From Tetracladium setigerum (lineage: Eukaryota; Ascomycota; Leotiomycetes; Helotiales), in the NCBI GenBank assembly GCA_031472005.1, contig PZJY01000007.1:1116001-1180000 (forward strand): 64,000 nucleotides of DNA. The letters are read 5' to 3'. Made by a program: the position numbers and the translations under genes. Below are positions 33,276 through 45,187 of this stretch, piece by piece. Under the pieces are notes generated by a model. The model was not told the origin of the DNA. It saw only the letters and a list, made by a program, of their open reading frames with translations, and ran no database searches. How positions within the stretch are numbered: the stretch's first letter is position 1; every line of letters begins with the position of its first letter.

Positions 33276-36200
33276 ATGTACTGGCCGATTGGAGCTCCGA
33301 GGATCTATGCCGCAAGCAACATTGCAGCGCAAGATCGCGTCGTGCAATTCGATGAAGATGCCGAGTCGAGAGAACCTACGGAGGGCAGCGGGTCGCTGGT
33401 AGATGCGAGTGTAGGATCAGAGGAGCGATCCGAGGACGAAACAGAGTCAGGTCTTTCGACGCCATTATCTCCAATTACCCCAGGAATTAAACCGGTAGAA
33501 CACGATTCCCACCACCGCTTCCCCACGAAGCTTCTGGGTCACGATGCGGAACTTTCGGGGGCTGTAGAAAACCAGCCTCTTCTGGCTCTCCGGATTTCTA
33601 GAACAGGGCACTTGTTCGCGGTCATTACGTCGAGTTCCTTAACAGTATGGCAAACAAAGGTATGGAACCACTTCCGCAACGTAGTCAGTTTTTAACAGAT
33701 GCATAGCCAACCGCAATTTTAGCAGTGGTCGTCCGCTCAGGCAAATCCCTGAGTACGTACGGTCCGAATGTATCCCTTCTCGTCCGGCCTGATTCGGGAA
33801 TCTTTGTTGTCCAAACTTCCCAAGGCTACCTCATAACCTACACTTTGGCTACCGACCCCGATTCTCGAGTTTACCGACCGCACTTCTCAAGTAATACCAG
33901 TGGACAAGCGCGAAGGCACAGTAATTTTAGTGGAAGTAGGAGCCAAGGAGGGGACAGAATACTCTGGGGCCCTGGGGAAGGTGGAGGGGTTCGGGAGGTC
34001 AGCATGCGATTCCGAATGGTCATTAAGGTTGATGCTGGAATTGGTAAAGCGCTAGCTCTCGACGATGAGCTGGTTGTCGCAACCCAAAAGCCAGCCGCTG
34101 TACAGTGTATCAGGTGGACGCCGGACAGCGCTGGAAACCAGACGAGGACGGAGTTATTCAGCCGGATGGAATGGCTACCGAAGAAGACGAGCGTAACTGA
34201 AATGATACATGATCGGCCGATGAATTTATCAACCTGGATTACTTCTGATGGCAGAGCTTATGCTGTACAACGACTTCCAGTACCCAAAGATCCCAATGCT
34301 CATCAGCGACTCTTTAGAGGCTACTGTTTTCACACGCCTAAAAACACAGAGGAAAATGCCATGAATGCTGCAATCAACGCAAGATTCTCGCTGATAGCTA
34401 TCGGATGCTCAGATGGTCAAGTCAAAGTCTACACTGCACGAGATTATGTTGGAAATATTCCTGCGTCGCATGTCCACCGACCATCTGTCTCGTCTCAATC
34501 TACTGGTCGCTTGACATGCTTGACATATTCTCCAGATGGATACTGTCTGTTCGCTGGATATGAGAATGGATGGGCTACTTGGAGTGTATTTGGAAAACAA
34601 GGAGCGACTAGTTTTGGTATTGACAGAGCTGTATCTCAAGACCAGGGCGAATCTTGGCTGAACGGTGTCAGTGAGGCTGCTTGGCTCGGTGGTGGCTCAG
34701 AGATACTACTCATTGGTCAGAACGACAATCGACTATGGACAATGGAGATGGCAAGAAGTGCGGTCTCTGGGTGCTATACTTCGGCAAACATCTCAAGGAC
34801 CTTGCTGCAGACAACATCTAGCGTAATGGTCTATAGAGGCTATGATCTACCAGATCTGACAAGCATCTCTGCCGAATCTTCCCTCTGGCATACCGCTCAG
34901 ATACCTTCCAGCTATCTTGTAGACCAATGGCCAATCAGATGTTCTGTGATCTCAGCAGATGGCAGATATGTCGCGGTAGCAGGTCGTCGCGGGCTTGCGC
35001 ATTACAGCATCAATAGTGGAAGGTGGAAAACATTCGTCAATGAGAATATGGAAAATGAATTTCAGGTTCGTGGAGGCATGTGCTGGTACCAACATATTCT
35101 TGTTGCTGCCGTGGAAGCCGGCGATTCTTTTGGATTACGGCTCTACTCGCGAGAAGCTCCCCTTGACAGTTCCCACACGCTCTACTCACAAGCCCTTCCC
35201 GCTCCAATAGTCCTGATTGCGCCATCGGGAGACGACTCATTATTAGTCTACACATACGACAATTTACTTTACCACTACATCTTCACAGCTGTCTCTGGCG
35301 GCATGAAGCTTGTTCAAGTCGGCCAGATCGCGTTTCACGGAATAGTCAGATCTCCGGCCCGAGTTCGTGGACTTAGCTGGATCCTCCCAGACGATCAATT
35401 ACTGGACGGCGACCCTTCACAGGATGTTGCGGTGGCGACTGTGCTGTTTCTGGTTGATGGAAAGCTAGTACTCCTTCAGCCTTCCCTTGGTGAGGACCAA
35501 AGATTGAAGTATGACATGCGTGTCATAGCACAAAATGTTGAATTCTACGCTTTGATGAGAGACCTTCCATTTTCCAGTCCGCTGCGTGGCCATGACGTAT
35601 CACATAGTGTTAGCAATGGAGCAGAGAATGCCCATGACGAAGGAAACGGTCTTCGAGATTCGCTTTGGTTGTTTGAAGGGAATGACGTGAAAGTATGGCC
35701 TGACATTCAAGATGTGCTTCGATCGGCGCCTGCAGAACTGGGAAGAGAGCTTCCTCCCATGGTCACAATTCCAGTTGATTTCTATCCTTTATCAGTTCTG
35801 CTAGGAAAGGGTATCATGCTCGGACTTGAGCCTGAACTAGTGCAGCGCCGCGACGTGAATTTTTCCTTTTTCAAATTCATGATTAGGGTAAGTTTTCTGT
35901 GCTGTCACGGTTGGCAAGGATGTGCTAATGATTTCCAGACTCATCTGTTCATACCTCAAGTTCTAGAGTTCCACCTTTCTCGTTTCGATTCGTCGGCGGC
36001 ATTGCATCTCGCGCACCAGTATAGGCAACTGGAATATTTTGCACATTCTCTGGAAATTCTTCTCCATAACGTCCTAGATGACGAAGTTGACAGCGCTCCT
36101 CCGCCTGAAACGGCTCTTTTGCCTGGAGTCCTGTCGTTTCTATCTTCATTTCCTCAATACCTCGATATCGTTGTCCAATGCACACGAAAGACAGAGGTAC

Positions 36201-36685
36201 GATCTTGGCGTACTCTTTTCGCATATTTGCCACCTCCGCAGGAATTGTTTGAAGAGTCACTACAAAGGGGCTCGTTGAAGACCGCGGGTGGTTATCTCCT
36301 TATCTTACACACATTTGAAGAGCTTAGTTCTAGCTCTGAACAGCTGGTTCGATTACTCGCAAGAGCCAAAGATGAAGGTGATTGGGAGTTGTGCAAGGAA
36401 CTTGCGCGGTTTTTGACTGCCTTGGATGAGACAGGAGACACACTTCGAGAGGCTTTAGAGATGGTCAATCTGAGAAGTCCCCAAGAAGAGAGGAACAGCA
36501 GCAGTTTCATGTTTGAGCACACGAAGTTGAGGGTGCCCTTAGGTAGCCGAGTTCGATCTGGAAATGCAAGTGGTGGGTCAAGCGGTAGTGGGAGCGATCA
36601 GGATGACAGGTCAAGCGGTGGAGGAAGTCCGCTGAGTCCCAGAGCGATGGGAGATTATTTCTCAAACGGGTTGACTAGAGAATGA
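33276..36685 (+). CDS. RIC1: RIC1, subunit of the Rgp1-Ric1 exchange factor
   Basis: Large subunit of the Ric1-Rgp1 guanine nucleotide exchange factor that activates the Rab GTPase Ypt6/Rab6 at the Golgi. Exons: 33276-33659, 33707-35887 and 35939-36685, 1103 aa. The start gives MYWPIGAPRIYAAS, the usual Ric1 N-terminus. An N-terminal WD40-like propeller follows: ISRTGHLFAVITSSSLTVWQ, LIAIGCSDGQVKVYTA, LTCLTYSPDGYCLFAGYENG and VISADGRYVAVAGRRGLAHY. The C-terminal RIC1 domain includes FDSSAALHLAHQYRQLEYF, HSLEILLHNVLDDE and KDEGDWELCKELARFLTALD. The tail is Ser/Gly-rich. Intron 2 is 51 nt, a multiple of three with no stop, so retention would insert 17 residues and keep the frame. Confidence 0.93.
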
Positions 36686-37196
36686 TGATTTTGGATTTTG
36701 CGGCATAGCCAGGCGTTTTAAGGGCATTTCAATACAAGGGTTGGAATTCTACCCTGGGCTGCATGGCCATTTGAGTGTACAGCTAGAACCACCAGCGTAG
36801 GCAGAGAATGAAGGATCAATGAATGCATGCAAGTAGATGCAAAACATAGCTCTCAACAAATACTCCTTGATGATTTAGCCTGAGATGAAAAGGGTAACAT
36901 TTACTTACCTGTCTTGTCTTCAAAGCTATAATAATAATGTCCAGTAAAGCAAAAAGTGACTCCATCAATAATACGCGTGAATATGTGATGAAATGCCAAG
37001 GCCGTTGCATGTCGGTTAAACCCCGGCTGAAAGTAGCCGTAGCGCTAAAAATGCCCCTCCATCTCGACCCGAGCCTCTGGACCTGCCTCCAACAGCCTCC
37101 AGGAACCTCAAACTACAATCCCCAAATAACCCCGACACCAACGTCCCTCACCACCACCACTGTTTTTCGCATCTTCGAAGGTGCGTACACAGAACA
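36686..37196. promoter_or_regulatory. Intergenic region RIC1 / CK2 beta
   Basis: About 500 bp, 3' flank of RIC1 and promoter/leader of the tandem CK2-beta gene. The last 120 bp are rich in CCACC/ACC words. No gene seen. Confidence 0.5.
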
Positions 37197-38773
37197 ATGG
37201 ACGACTTCAACAGTGAGACCGATAGCGACTATACCAGCTACTGGCGAGACTGGGTAAGTGGATCTTTTTCTTACGTTCGATCTGTGGAGGGGTGGGTTTG
37301 TGGGCGCGTGTGCACTTCGCCTTGTATATTGGAAGAGTAGGATGCAATTCGAAAAGGCATACATTCAAGCTTTTACGGCTGCGAGTTTCAACTGCGCTAG
37401 TGAGGCTCTTATTCAGATGGTCTCATCACAGTCATATCGTCCACAGCACCGCAAACAGAGACCTGCCTTGCGCAACTGAGCAACCTCCCACGCAATGCAA
37501 GCTTGAGATAAACGAAAGCACGGCATCATACGCAAGATGCCTTCACACGATGATCCAGAACTGGGCTTGGGTGAGGCGGAGAATGGCACGGAGTCTTCCA
37601 GCGGCGACGTCTCCATTGCGCAGAGCCCTACAGAGCCTACCCTCTCCGAGGTTGAGGGCCAGGAACTTCGGGAACTTCTACATGATATGGAGGACAACAC
37701 CACGGGCGAAAGTTCCAATCCTAGCGTTTTCGACGTTGGTCCAGCCCTCGCCGACTTGACTATTGCTGGCGTTGTCCATGCCCACCCCTCCAAGCTGCGG
37801 TAGGCGAGCCCATGGATGAGGGGTTCCAGACGCGAGTCACTGTAAACGAGGACCTGACCGAGACGAGTTCTGAGTGGGAACTTCACTTTCGTTTTGGCGT
37901 ACTTTATCATTATTCAACGGTATATGACGTTTGGCTAACTCCTTCTCGCGCAGTTCATCTCCTCCAGAGGCAACGAGTACTTCTGTGAAATCGACGAAGA
38001 CTACCTCACCGACCGATTCAACCTCACGGGTCTCAACGCCGATGTCCAATACTACCAATATGCCCTCGACCTGGTCACTGATGTCTTCGATCTAGACTGC
38101 GATGATGACATGAGAGAGACGATCGAGAAGTCTGCTAGACACCTGTACGGATTAGTCCATGCTCGCTACATTGTCACAACAAGGGGATTGGCAAAAATGG
38201 TAGGCTGCTCTAATTCCTGGAAGATCAATTGATGCTAACACTAGACTACAGCTTGAGAAGTACAAGAAGGCCGATTTTGGCAAATGCCCTCGCGTTATGT
38301 GCCACTCCCACCCTCTTCTCCCAATGGGCCAAGCCGATCTCCCCAATCAGAAGGCAGTCAAGCTTTATTGCGGCAAGTGTGAAGATGTTTACAATCCCAA
38401 GTCGTCCCGACACTCTGCGATTGATGGTGCCTACTTTGGTACATCATTCCACAACATCATCTTCCAAGTCTACCCAGCACTCATCGCCGAGAAGAGCTCT
38501 GAGCGTTACATCCCCCGCATCTATGGCTTCAAGGTTCACGGGCCAGCCGCTCTGATCCGATGGCAACAAATGGAGAAGGACGATATGCGTAAGCGACTTC
38601 GTAAGCTTGAGATCGACGATGGTTTCAAAGCCGACACCGAGGATCTTGACCCTGACGACTCCGAGGAAGAGGAGGAGGATCTTGATCTAGATGGCGCTGA
38701 ACAAGCTACAGTTCCCGTTGCCTCGTCCGTTCCAGCTCACACAGGTGGAGGAGATATGCACAACCAAATCTAA
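37197..38773 (+). CDS. CKB2: Casein kinase II regulatory (beta) subunit
   Basis: Dimeric regulatory subunit of the CK2 holoenzyme. Exons: 37197-37253, 37954-38199 and 38252-38773; 274 aa. Exon 1 encodes the conserved acidic start ending SDYTSYWRDW. Exon 2 continues FISSRGNEYFCEIDEDYLTD, then YYQYALDLVTDVFDLD and YGLVHARYIVTTRGLAKM. The dimerisation zinc ribbon uses Cys113, 118, 141 and 144, the same spacing as human CK2-beta 109/114/137/140 (known value). It is followed by DGAYFGTSFHNIIFQVYPAL and YIPRIYGFKVH. The tail is very acidic (DSEEEEEDLDLD). The first intron is 700 nt, unusually long here, and holds another open frame (see 37537-37898). The '2' in the symbol is by resemblance to fungal Ckb2 and is tentative. 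Confidence 0.95.
37537..37898 (+). other. Possible alternative first coding exon inside CK2-beta intron 1
   Basis: Within the 700-nt first intron an ATG at 37537 opens 88 codons of non-repetitive acidic sequence (HDDPELGLGEAENGTESSSG..., ELRELLHDMED). It ends at TAG 37801, shortly after a run of four C (about 37785-37788). With one extra C, the same kind of repair needed in nine other genes, it continues through GEPMDEGFQTRVTVNEDL and TETSSEWELHF to 37898. A GTACTT donor there is in phase 0. It would create a 55-nt intron with a CTAAC branch site to the same acceptor used by the normal exon 2. The outcome would be a CK2-beta isoform with a different N-terminus of about 120 residues. Not proven; it could also be noncoding. 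Confidence 0.35.
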
Positions 38774-39736
38774 CCCGAGAGCCAACCTCCTGGTTTCATG
38801 GTCTCTCCACAAAGATGCCTCTTATCATTCTTGGTCTGATGAAGTGTTCGGGACCTTGGTGATACAATCGCGGCTATTGATGATTGTTCCTTTTCACGAC
38901 TTCGTCTTCTCGCAAAATTAAGGGTTGGTGGATGGATTGACGAAATTTGCATGACTGGCGTTTTTCTGCTTCCCTTTTTAGTTGATTGAGCACTGGAAAA
39001 TTACGGCGCAAAGTACCCCTCCTCTTCTTTTTTGCGTGTGTTGTGGATGAGAGACGAGGAGATGCGAGCATATAAATAGAAGAATAAATTGCTTGACGAA
39101 CCTCATAAGTCTGTGTTCTTCTCCATGTCTAACTCTGCTTGTGCGTAGGTATCTAACTGCCAATCCTCGATAAGAAGTTCGTCCCTCTACAAAAGATAAG
39201 TAGCAGGTAAAGTTTTGATGGGAGGAAAAGACCGCCCTGCCTAAGCGTTGATATCGAAAGAAAATAAGTACATGCTGCAATTGGGTGGACGACGCTAATA
39301 ATCCATATGAACGAACATATCGATTTCATCCTCTCATATGGTACCTCCATTTCAGCTAGCTGCAAAGGGAAATCCTTGCCCTCAACATCGTATGAACACA
39401 CACTCTGCAAGTAGGTAGCAACCAATAAAGCCGATTTTTAAAATTATGAAAGTCTCTTTCGGTTTCTAGGATTTAAAGAGTATCTTCATTCTATCTCTTC
39501 CCCCGTGTCTGTACAATTCTTCCCCCGGTCGACCCAGTCCACTCACACCTCATTAAACTACCGCCCACAGTCAGACGAGGGAACTGGCTTTCGTACAAAT
39601 AGCTATCCATCCAGTGAATCAACGTGCCAGTCAATTCTCATAAACGCCCATCCCAATGCACCACAAGACGCCATCTATCAAACCAAACCACCACCACCAG
39701 TCTAATTATGATCATACATCACATCGCGGCCCGAAA
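38774..39736. other. Convergent intergenic region CK2 beta / CSC1
   Basis: 3' flanks of two convergent genes; short overlapping frames on both strands with no family features. No repeat seen. Confidence 0.5.
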
Positions 39737-42700
39737 CTAAAACCTCGTGTTGGGATTTCTTCTCCCTCTAAAAAAGTCATAACTCGTCGTCTCATCGTGA
39801 TCATCTTCCTGCTGCGGCAAATTTCCATAACCCTGTGGTCCCCACCTAGGAAACCCGGTGCTCTCCTCTCTTGACTGTCGTCTCGAAGATGCGATGGCGT
39901 ACCCATAGCCATATCAGCCGCCCCTCTTATAAGACCATCACGGCTATCTTTCCGTTGCCTATCATTAAACGGCGACATTGGGCGCTGACTTCCGATATCA
40001 CCTCCGCCATCGTAAGCATGTGGGATTGGTTTGCGATAATTTGTAGGTGCAGCGCTTGGAGTGCTTGGACGAGATGATGGAGAATTGGAGCCTCCAAACA
40101 TGCTTTGAGCACCTGGCGTGTCGGGACGGATGATGTCTTCTGCTCTGCCATAGAGGGCACCACCACCGCCATGATCGTCGCCGAACTCTGCGCGGCCTTT
40201 GTAGTACTGGAAGTCGAGGCGTTCTTCGGATACAATTTCGAAGCCGGGCATTCCCCTCCTGGGGCCTTCTTGCCGGGTTGCCCGCCTTGCATGGTGTCTA
40301 GACGGAATGTATCGGAGTAGCCTGAGACGGAGGAGTGTTCGTCTGAACCAGCGTTGTTGCTGTTTGAGAGGCGCCCGCCATAGATACCTGCTAACTTGTT
40401 TTGAGCTTTGGCATGAACCATGGGTGTGATCAAAGGTCGGTAGAGCACAGGATGGCCGAAGCGAGTGGCGAGTCTGTCTTTTTTGGCGCCATCGTATATG
40501 CTTGGTCGAATGTTCTCTGAATCCCGTAAAGGACGAATGTTGTAATAGTGTATTTTGTTATCAAATTCTCGGTTGCAGTACCATTTGAATGCAAACATCA
40601 AGAATGGCAGAGGAACGATAGCGTATGCTTCCATATGAGCTCCATCTCCATGTACCCAAACGGCGAGGAAGACGATTAGATTTGATAGAATAGCAGCAAA
40701 GACCATCCTATTGAAGAACATACGCCAAAACATGCCTCCAGACTCCGTTTTGGTGATAAAAATGTACAAGAGTAGATATTTCTTGAGGTACACGTCTAAA
40801 GTGAAATAGAGAGCGCATGCTGGAATGGCGAGAGGTTGAAGTGTAGCGAAACACAATGTAACTGTGCTGTAGAACAGGAAGTAGTTGTAATAACTTGCGT
40901 AATCAAATGCTGGAGGTGCCGTCAATTCAATCATTTCTCTTGGTGTAGGACTCGAGAATTTTCGGGCACAGAATTGCCAGAATAGGGTCCATAATTGTGC
41001 TAGGTCAACAGCAGCTCCCAAATTGCGTTGAAGTAACCAGGTAATCCAGAACGGAGAAATGTCGCAAAGAGATATGAACAGTTTCAACGCAGGCTCGTTG
41101 TCTTTGATGGCCTGCCAAGTATCCTTGCCGCTGCTTGTTGAATCAACTACATTGGCGATGAAAGTCCACAATGTAGCAAAGACCGAAAAGATGATCAAGT
41201 AGTTGAAAACAAAAAACGTGTATAGCTTTGCTGCGACATGTCTTTCTCTCTGCGTCTTCGTTCTATCACCAGCTTTCATCGATAGCCGTCTGAAAATGAT
41301 TGGCAGAACCAGATAGACCAGAGAAGTAATTGCTGGAGAAGCAACACCCTGAACTATTGACCACCAAGCTGTATGTGCTGACAGCGACTGCTGGAAAGAA
41401 GGCCAAACTTGGCCTAAATTAGAAAGACGAATTAAAAAGACAGAAATCATAGCATTTGGTGCAATCCATGCGAGTGTCAACAGAGTCACCCATAGTGTGT
41501 TCCAAAGTCTGCGCGTTCGTCTCTGAGCTTTGCTCAATGGCATGTTCTGCCAGATGATATCGTTCGGTCTTGGTGCAAGAACAATTGTAGTTCCCTCAGG
41601 GTGCTTTTTTCTCGCGGCAAAGGCAATACTGTGAGCTTCGGAGATTTCTTCGTAACTTGCGAATCCATAGGACAAAGGATTACGATTATCGACAGCAAGG
41701 CGGACTTCCTTTATCTCCAACTCTAATTCCTTGATACGTGCAGTCAGGTAATCAATAGCATCCACTTTTTGTCCTCTTGGAAAGGTTCCCCAATTCGGGT
41801 CTTTCTTCGAAGGTTTGCAAGTTGGTCGGCGAGTTGGAAGTTGGTCTGGATTTTTGAGATATTTGGCCAGATGCCTTTCTAAATTCCGAACGGTTTTGCC
41901 ATGCTGTTCAATGAGATCTGGGAGTTCCTTGACGTTTCGTGCAATGGCTGTTCTCGAGAATGATGAAGATGGTGCTACCTTGTCGATCAATTCTCCAATG
42001 CCTTGGTCTGATCGCCATTCTTTCGGAATATCGTTGATCTATTTTCTGTTAGAAAAGCGGACTGCTAGGCAAAAGCAGAGTGCTTACCATCAATGTACGC
42101 GCATGCAAACCTGATTGATACTCGGGGCTCTCGTAGTACTGTCTTCGAAGTCTCACTATGACTCTGTAGTTCCACCACAAAAAGCCCGCAACTATAACAT
42201 TGAAGAGCCAGGCACAAATAGTCATTCCCCAGTTGGCCTTGCCATAAGTATTGACTGGGGTAACTTTGGCAACAAATCCTATTTTGGCATAATCCCCATA
42301 TTTTGTCGCCGTAAAAAGATTGACCGGAATCAAAATTCCACATCCAACGATGGTTAAGCCCAGAAAGATGTTGCGGCACATTCTCAATATCCTTAAAAAT
42401 ACTGTGGCGTCCAAGCCAATCAAAGGTATCAGGTCTTGTTCCTTCGTCCGAATGATTGGATGGATCCAGGCAAAGATGCCTTTGCCCATCGGTGGCGGGG
42501 CATGTTGTTCATCTGCGACTTTGAGTTTGGGCGCGTAGACAAGCGTATTATAGGGTCGTAGGAGAGAGAAGCTGAGAGCGAGGAGGAGTGTAAAGCCAAC
42601 GGATGTGGCCAAACTAGCGTAGACGGAGCTTTGCGCGAGCTGAATGCAAGTCAGATATGATATGCATACAATTTTAAATCAACCACAGTTGTTAGACGTA

Positions 42701-42773
42701 CCTGATCACCAAACGGATCTTTCAACAGTTCGAGCAATTGCTCACCACCAGATTGCTGCCTCTTGAGAAGCAT
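39737..42773 (-). CDS. CSC1/OSCA/TMEM63-type ion channel, two frame breaks
   Basis: Multi-span membrane protein of the calcium-permeable, osmolarity/stretch-gated channel family (DUF221/RSN1_7TM). Exons: 42773-42702, 42639-42088 and 42038-39737; 975 aa after repair. N-terminal segments: LATSVGFTLLLALSFSLLRP, then LIGLDATVFLRILRMCRNIF and the cytosolic loop with DPNWGTFPRGQKVDAIDYLT. The pore-region block runs from WQNMPLSKAQRR through PAITSLVYLVLPIIFRRLS, YTFFVFNYLIIFSVFATLW, ITWLLQRNLGAAVDLAQLW and MIELTAPPAFDYASYYNYFL to LYIFITKTESGGMFWR. The disordered tail needs one G in each of two runs (C on plus: 40253-40256 and 39840-39843). This recovers GGGMPGFEIVSEERLDF and the conserved end SYDFFRGRR, with stop at 39737-39739. 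Start chosen as the ATG giving MLLKRQQSGGEQLL before the first membrane segment. Confidence 0.92.
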
Positions 42774-43990
42774 CCCAATTGTTGCGACAAGCCCCATAGT
42801 AAAAACAATCGGCTACGGCAGGCCAGAGCCCGGGAGGTTTGGGTCGAGATCTTGTCCAAGGACGAGGATTGTCGATGGAAGAACAAAGAAGCAATGCCTC
42901 CTAGTTATGTGTGCGCCAGATGGCCGGTGGTTTTTGATTATACAGAACAGAGGTCGGGTAAAGATGTAGACTGCGGGTTGCTGAGGAATGCTTCAAATGC
43001 GACACGGGGGCTTCGGTCCTATGTTCGCTGATAATGATGGGAATTCTAGGGAATGTTGCACGACAAAGCGAGAGACAGGAGGAAACAATAGGGAAGAGAG
43101 GCGAATGGGTTGATGAATGGGGAGAGGAAAGGGAAGAGAGAGAGAGAGAGAGCGAGGATATAAAGAAAGAAGCAAACTCAAGGTTCCAAGTTACAATCCC
43201 AAGGTCGCACCTCCTCTCCCCCCCCACAACCAGCATAATTCTGAGGGCGATGGAGTGGTGGTGTGAACTTGATCCGGTCCTGGTTTGTGTGCAGGGAAGA
43301 GCGTCATCAGAGAGATCTTCCACTCGGCACCCCGAAAAATGTCGAAAAATTGGAGAAAATGCCCCAGACCACAAAAGACGAGCGTGAAGGTCTGTGATTG
43401 GGCCAAGTGCATTGCATTTTGCATAACATGTCACTGGAGCAGATTGGCCTGTTTCTATTTCTACAGTACTCGTATTTCTTTCCAACAAAACAGAACCAGG
43501 GGAAATCATGCGAGTAATCAGCCTTGGCCGCCCAATGTTTGGATAGCTTGTAGGGACGACGCCATTATTTGAGTGAGCTATCTTCTCGGACGTGTATGCT
43601 GGGTAGACGAGGTAGAGGAATATTAGAAAGAAAAACATAATTTAGCACAAGGACAGAGTGTCTGATGAGAGTTTTAGTCAACCGCATCAGGGGTCCAATT
43701 TATTTTGAGTTTAGAGCGATTCGTACACCAGGCTACGCAATTCGACCAGTCCTATGTTGGCCAAAAAAAAAAGAAGAAGTCCGTCCATTCGTCGCTTGAT
43801 ACCAAAACCAAGTGGTGCGCGTAAACTTGACGCCTTGAAAACCAAAAGCTACATGAAAATATCCCCCCTCCGAAACGCCTGCCCAAATATCATCGACAGT
43901 AAGGAAATGTAATCCAACATTTGAACTCCCATCAGGTAAGACTCAGTCCTTCCAATATCTCCATCACTGAAGCTTCGGCCTTTGCGACTT
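42774..43990. promoter_or_regulatory. Upstream region of the CSC1-type channel gene
   Basis: 1.2 kb, with a (GA)n tract at about 43,137-43,153 (CT-rich on the transcribed strand) likely in the leader. A 245-codon frame on the minus strand (42901-43638) starts with a hydrophobic stretch. Its remainder is low-complexity Ser/Leu from the CT tract, so I do not call it. Confidence 0.5.
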
Positions 43991-45187
43991 TTAATTGCTT
44001 CTTCTGTTCTGCAAGTACTCCCAGTTGCCTAGGGAAGTTGACCCGTAAGATATCCATAACCATAGCGCTTCTTGGACGCGGTCCTTCTCCAGTAGATAAT
44101 TTGCCGAATCCAGGCCAAGTTGTATATACCCACGTTTGAAGGCTGGAGGTTGAAGTTCTATGGTTTTCAGAAACTCAAGAGCTAAATCAACACTGGGCTG
44201 TGTAGGATGAATTAGACTTAATCGGGCAAAATAGTAGTCTTTCGATTTCTTTTTGCTGAAAAGAACGGGTAAGAGACTGATGAAAGAATCGAAATCCAAA
44301 GCATTGGGGGTTGCGCGTGACGATTGTTCAAGGGCTTCTGTGGCAAGGAACCACCCAGGGGGTCCAAGGATATCGACCATCATCTCAGCTGGAAGATCTT
44401 TCAGGTAGCCCGCGGCTCTAGACATGCACATAAATGCATCGTTCAGAGGGTCATGGCCAGCAGAATGTGCGGTGACTAGTAGCATCAACGGGCGAACAAT
44501 CTCTTTTCGACTTTCCTGCCATAGTGTGCCTTCGAGGGTTGGTAGAAGAGGGATGGCCTCGAATGACTTCTTGATCCAGGTCCACACAGCTTCATCTAGT
44601 CCCTCAGCAACGAGATACTCCGTTAAGATGCTTCCAAATGCTTCGTCTCGCAGGAATGTCAAATCGTTGGCGGTTCCACTTGACTTGAGCCATTTCAGCA
44701 CTTTGAGTCCCGCTCCAGATTCCCGCATCCCTTCTCTAACGCTAGGTAGATGCGATTCTACGATGGCCCTTTTGTGTGCTTTTAATAGCACTTTGGCATG
44801 ATTGACACTCATCATCCCCTTTGCCGTGGCCAAATCGAAGACCTCCATGGGCTGCAATGGCGACTCTTGCGAGGTGCTAGCAGTATGATCGTAGTTGAAC
44901 AAGGGATTGTTCAGCACCGAGTGCATGTGCCGATCGGTAGGGCTTCTCCATGATTCCGAGGAAGACTTCCTCCGAGGTCTGACATGCTCCTTGTGTGTTG
45001 GGTCTGTGGATCGTCGTGCTGTAGAGGGAGCAGCCTTTGTCTTGAAAACGGGATGCTCAGTGTCGAGGTGCTGTCGGAAAGAGCTCGTGAGGAGATTTAG
45101 GAGTTGTTTTGATTCCCGCGTGCTCAGAGGAAGCGGGTGGTGTATCTTGAGCTTGTTGAAAAGGAGAGTTTTAGACGGGTTAATCAT
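43991..45187 (-). CDS. Uncharacterised helical protein, probably mitochondrial
   Basis: No named family. Intronless, 398 aa from ATG 45187; in-frame sequence upstream lacks an ATG. The N-terminus (MINPSKTLLFNKLKIHHPLP) and following 90 residues are basic, Ser/Arg-rich and nearly free of acidic stretches, fitting mitochondrial import. The rest looks like a helical-repeat body: KGMMSVNHAKVLLKAHKRAI, LKVLKWLKSSGTANDLTFL, EGLDEAVWTWIKKSFEAIPL, DAFMCMSRAAGYLKDLPAEM and QEALWLWISYGS. The pattern resembles helical-repeat fungal mitochondrial proteins such as expression factors, but I cannot name one. The C-terminus NWEYLQNRRSN is close to the stop and needs no repair. Confidence 0.75.
   Translation of the reverse strand: MINPSKTLLFNKLKIHHPLPLSTRESKQLLNLLTSSFRQHLDTEHPVFKTKAAPSTARRSTDPTHKEHVRPRRKSSSESWRSPTDRHMHSVLNNPLFNYDHTASTSQESPLQPMEVFDLATAKGMMSVNHAKVLLKAHKRAIVESHLPSVREGMRESGAGLKVLKWLKSSGTANDLTFLRDEAFGSILTEYLVAEGLDEAVWTWIKKSFEAIPLLPTLEGTLWQESRKEIVRPLMLLVTAHSAGHDPLNDAFMCMSRAAGYLKDLPAEMMVDILGPPGWFLATEALEQSSRATPNALDFDSFISLLPVLFSKKKSKDYYFARLSLIHPTQPSVDLALEFLKTIELQPPAFKRGYIQLGLDSANYLLEKDRVQEALWLWISYGSTSLGNWEYLQNRRSN

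Noticed and set aside
42901..43638. 245-codon minus-strand frame upstream of the channel gene, starting with a hydrophobic signal-like stretch
   Set aside because: Lies in the promoter/leader, crosses a (CT)n tract that yields poly-Ser/Leu, and shows no domain or conserved motif.
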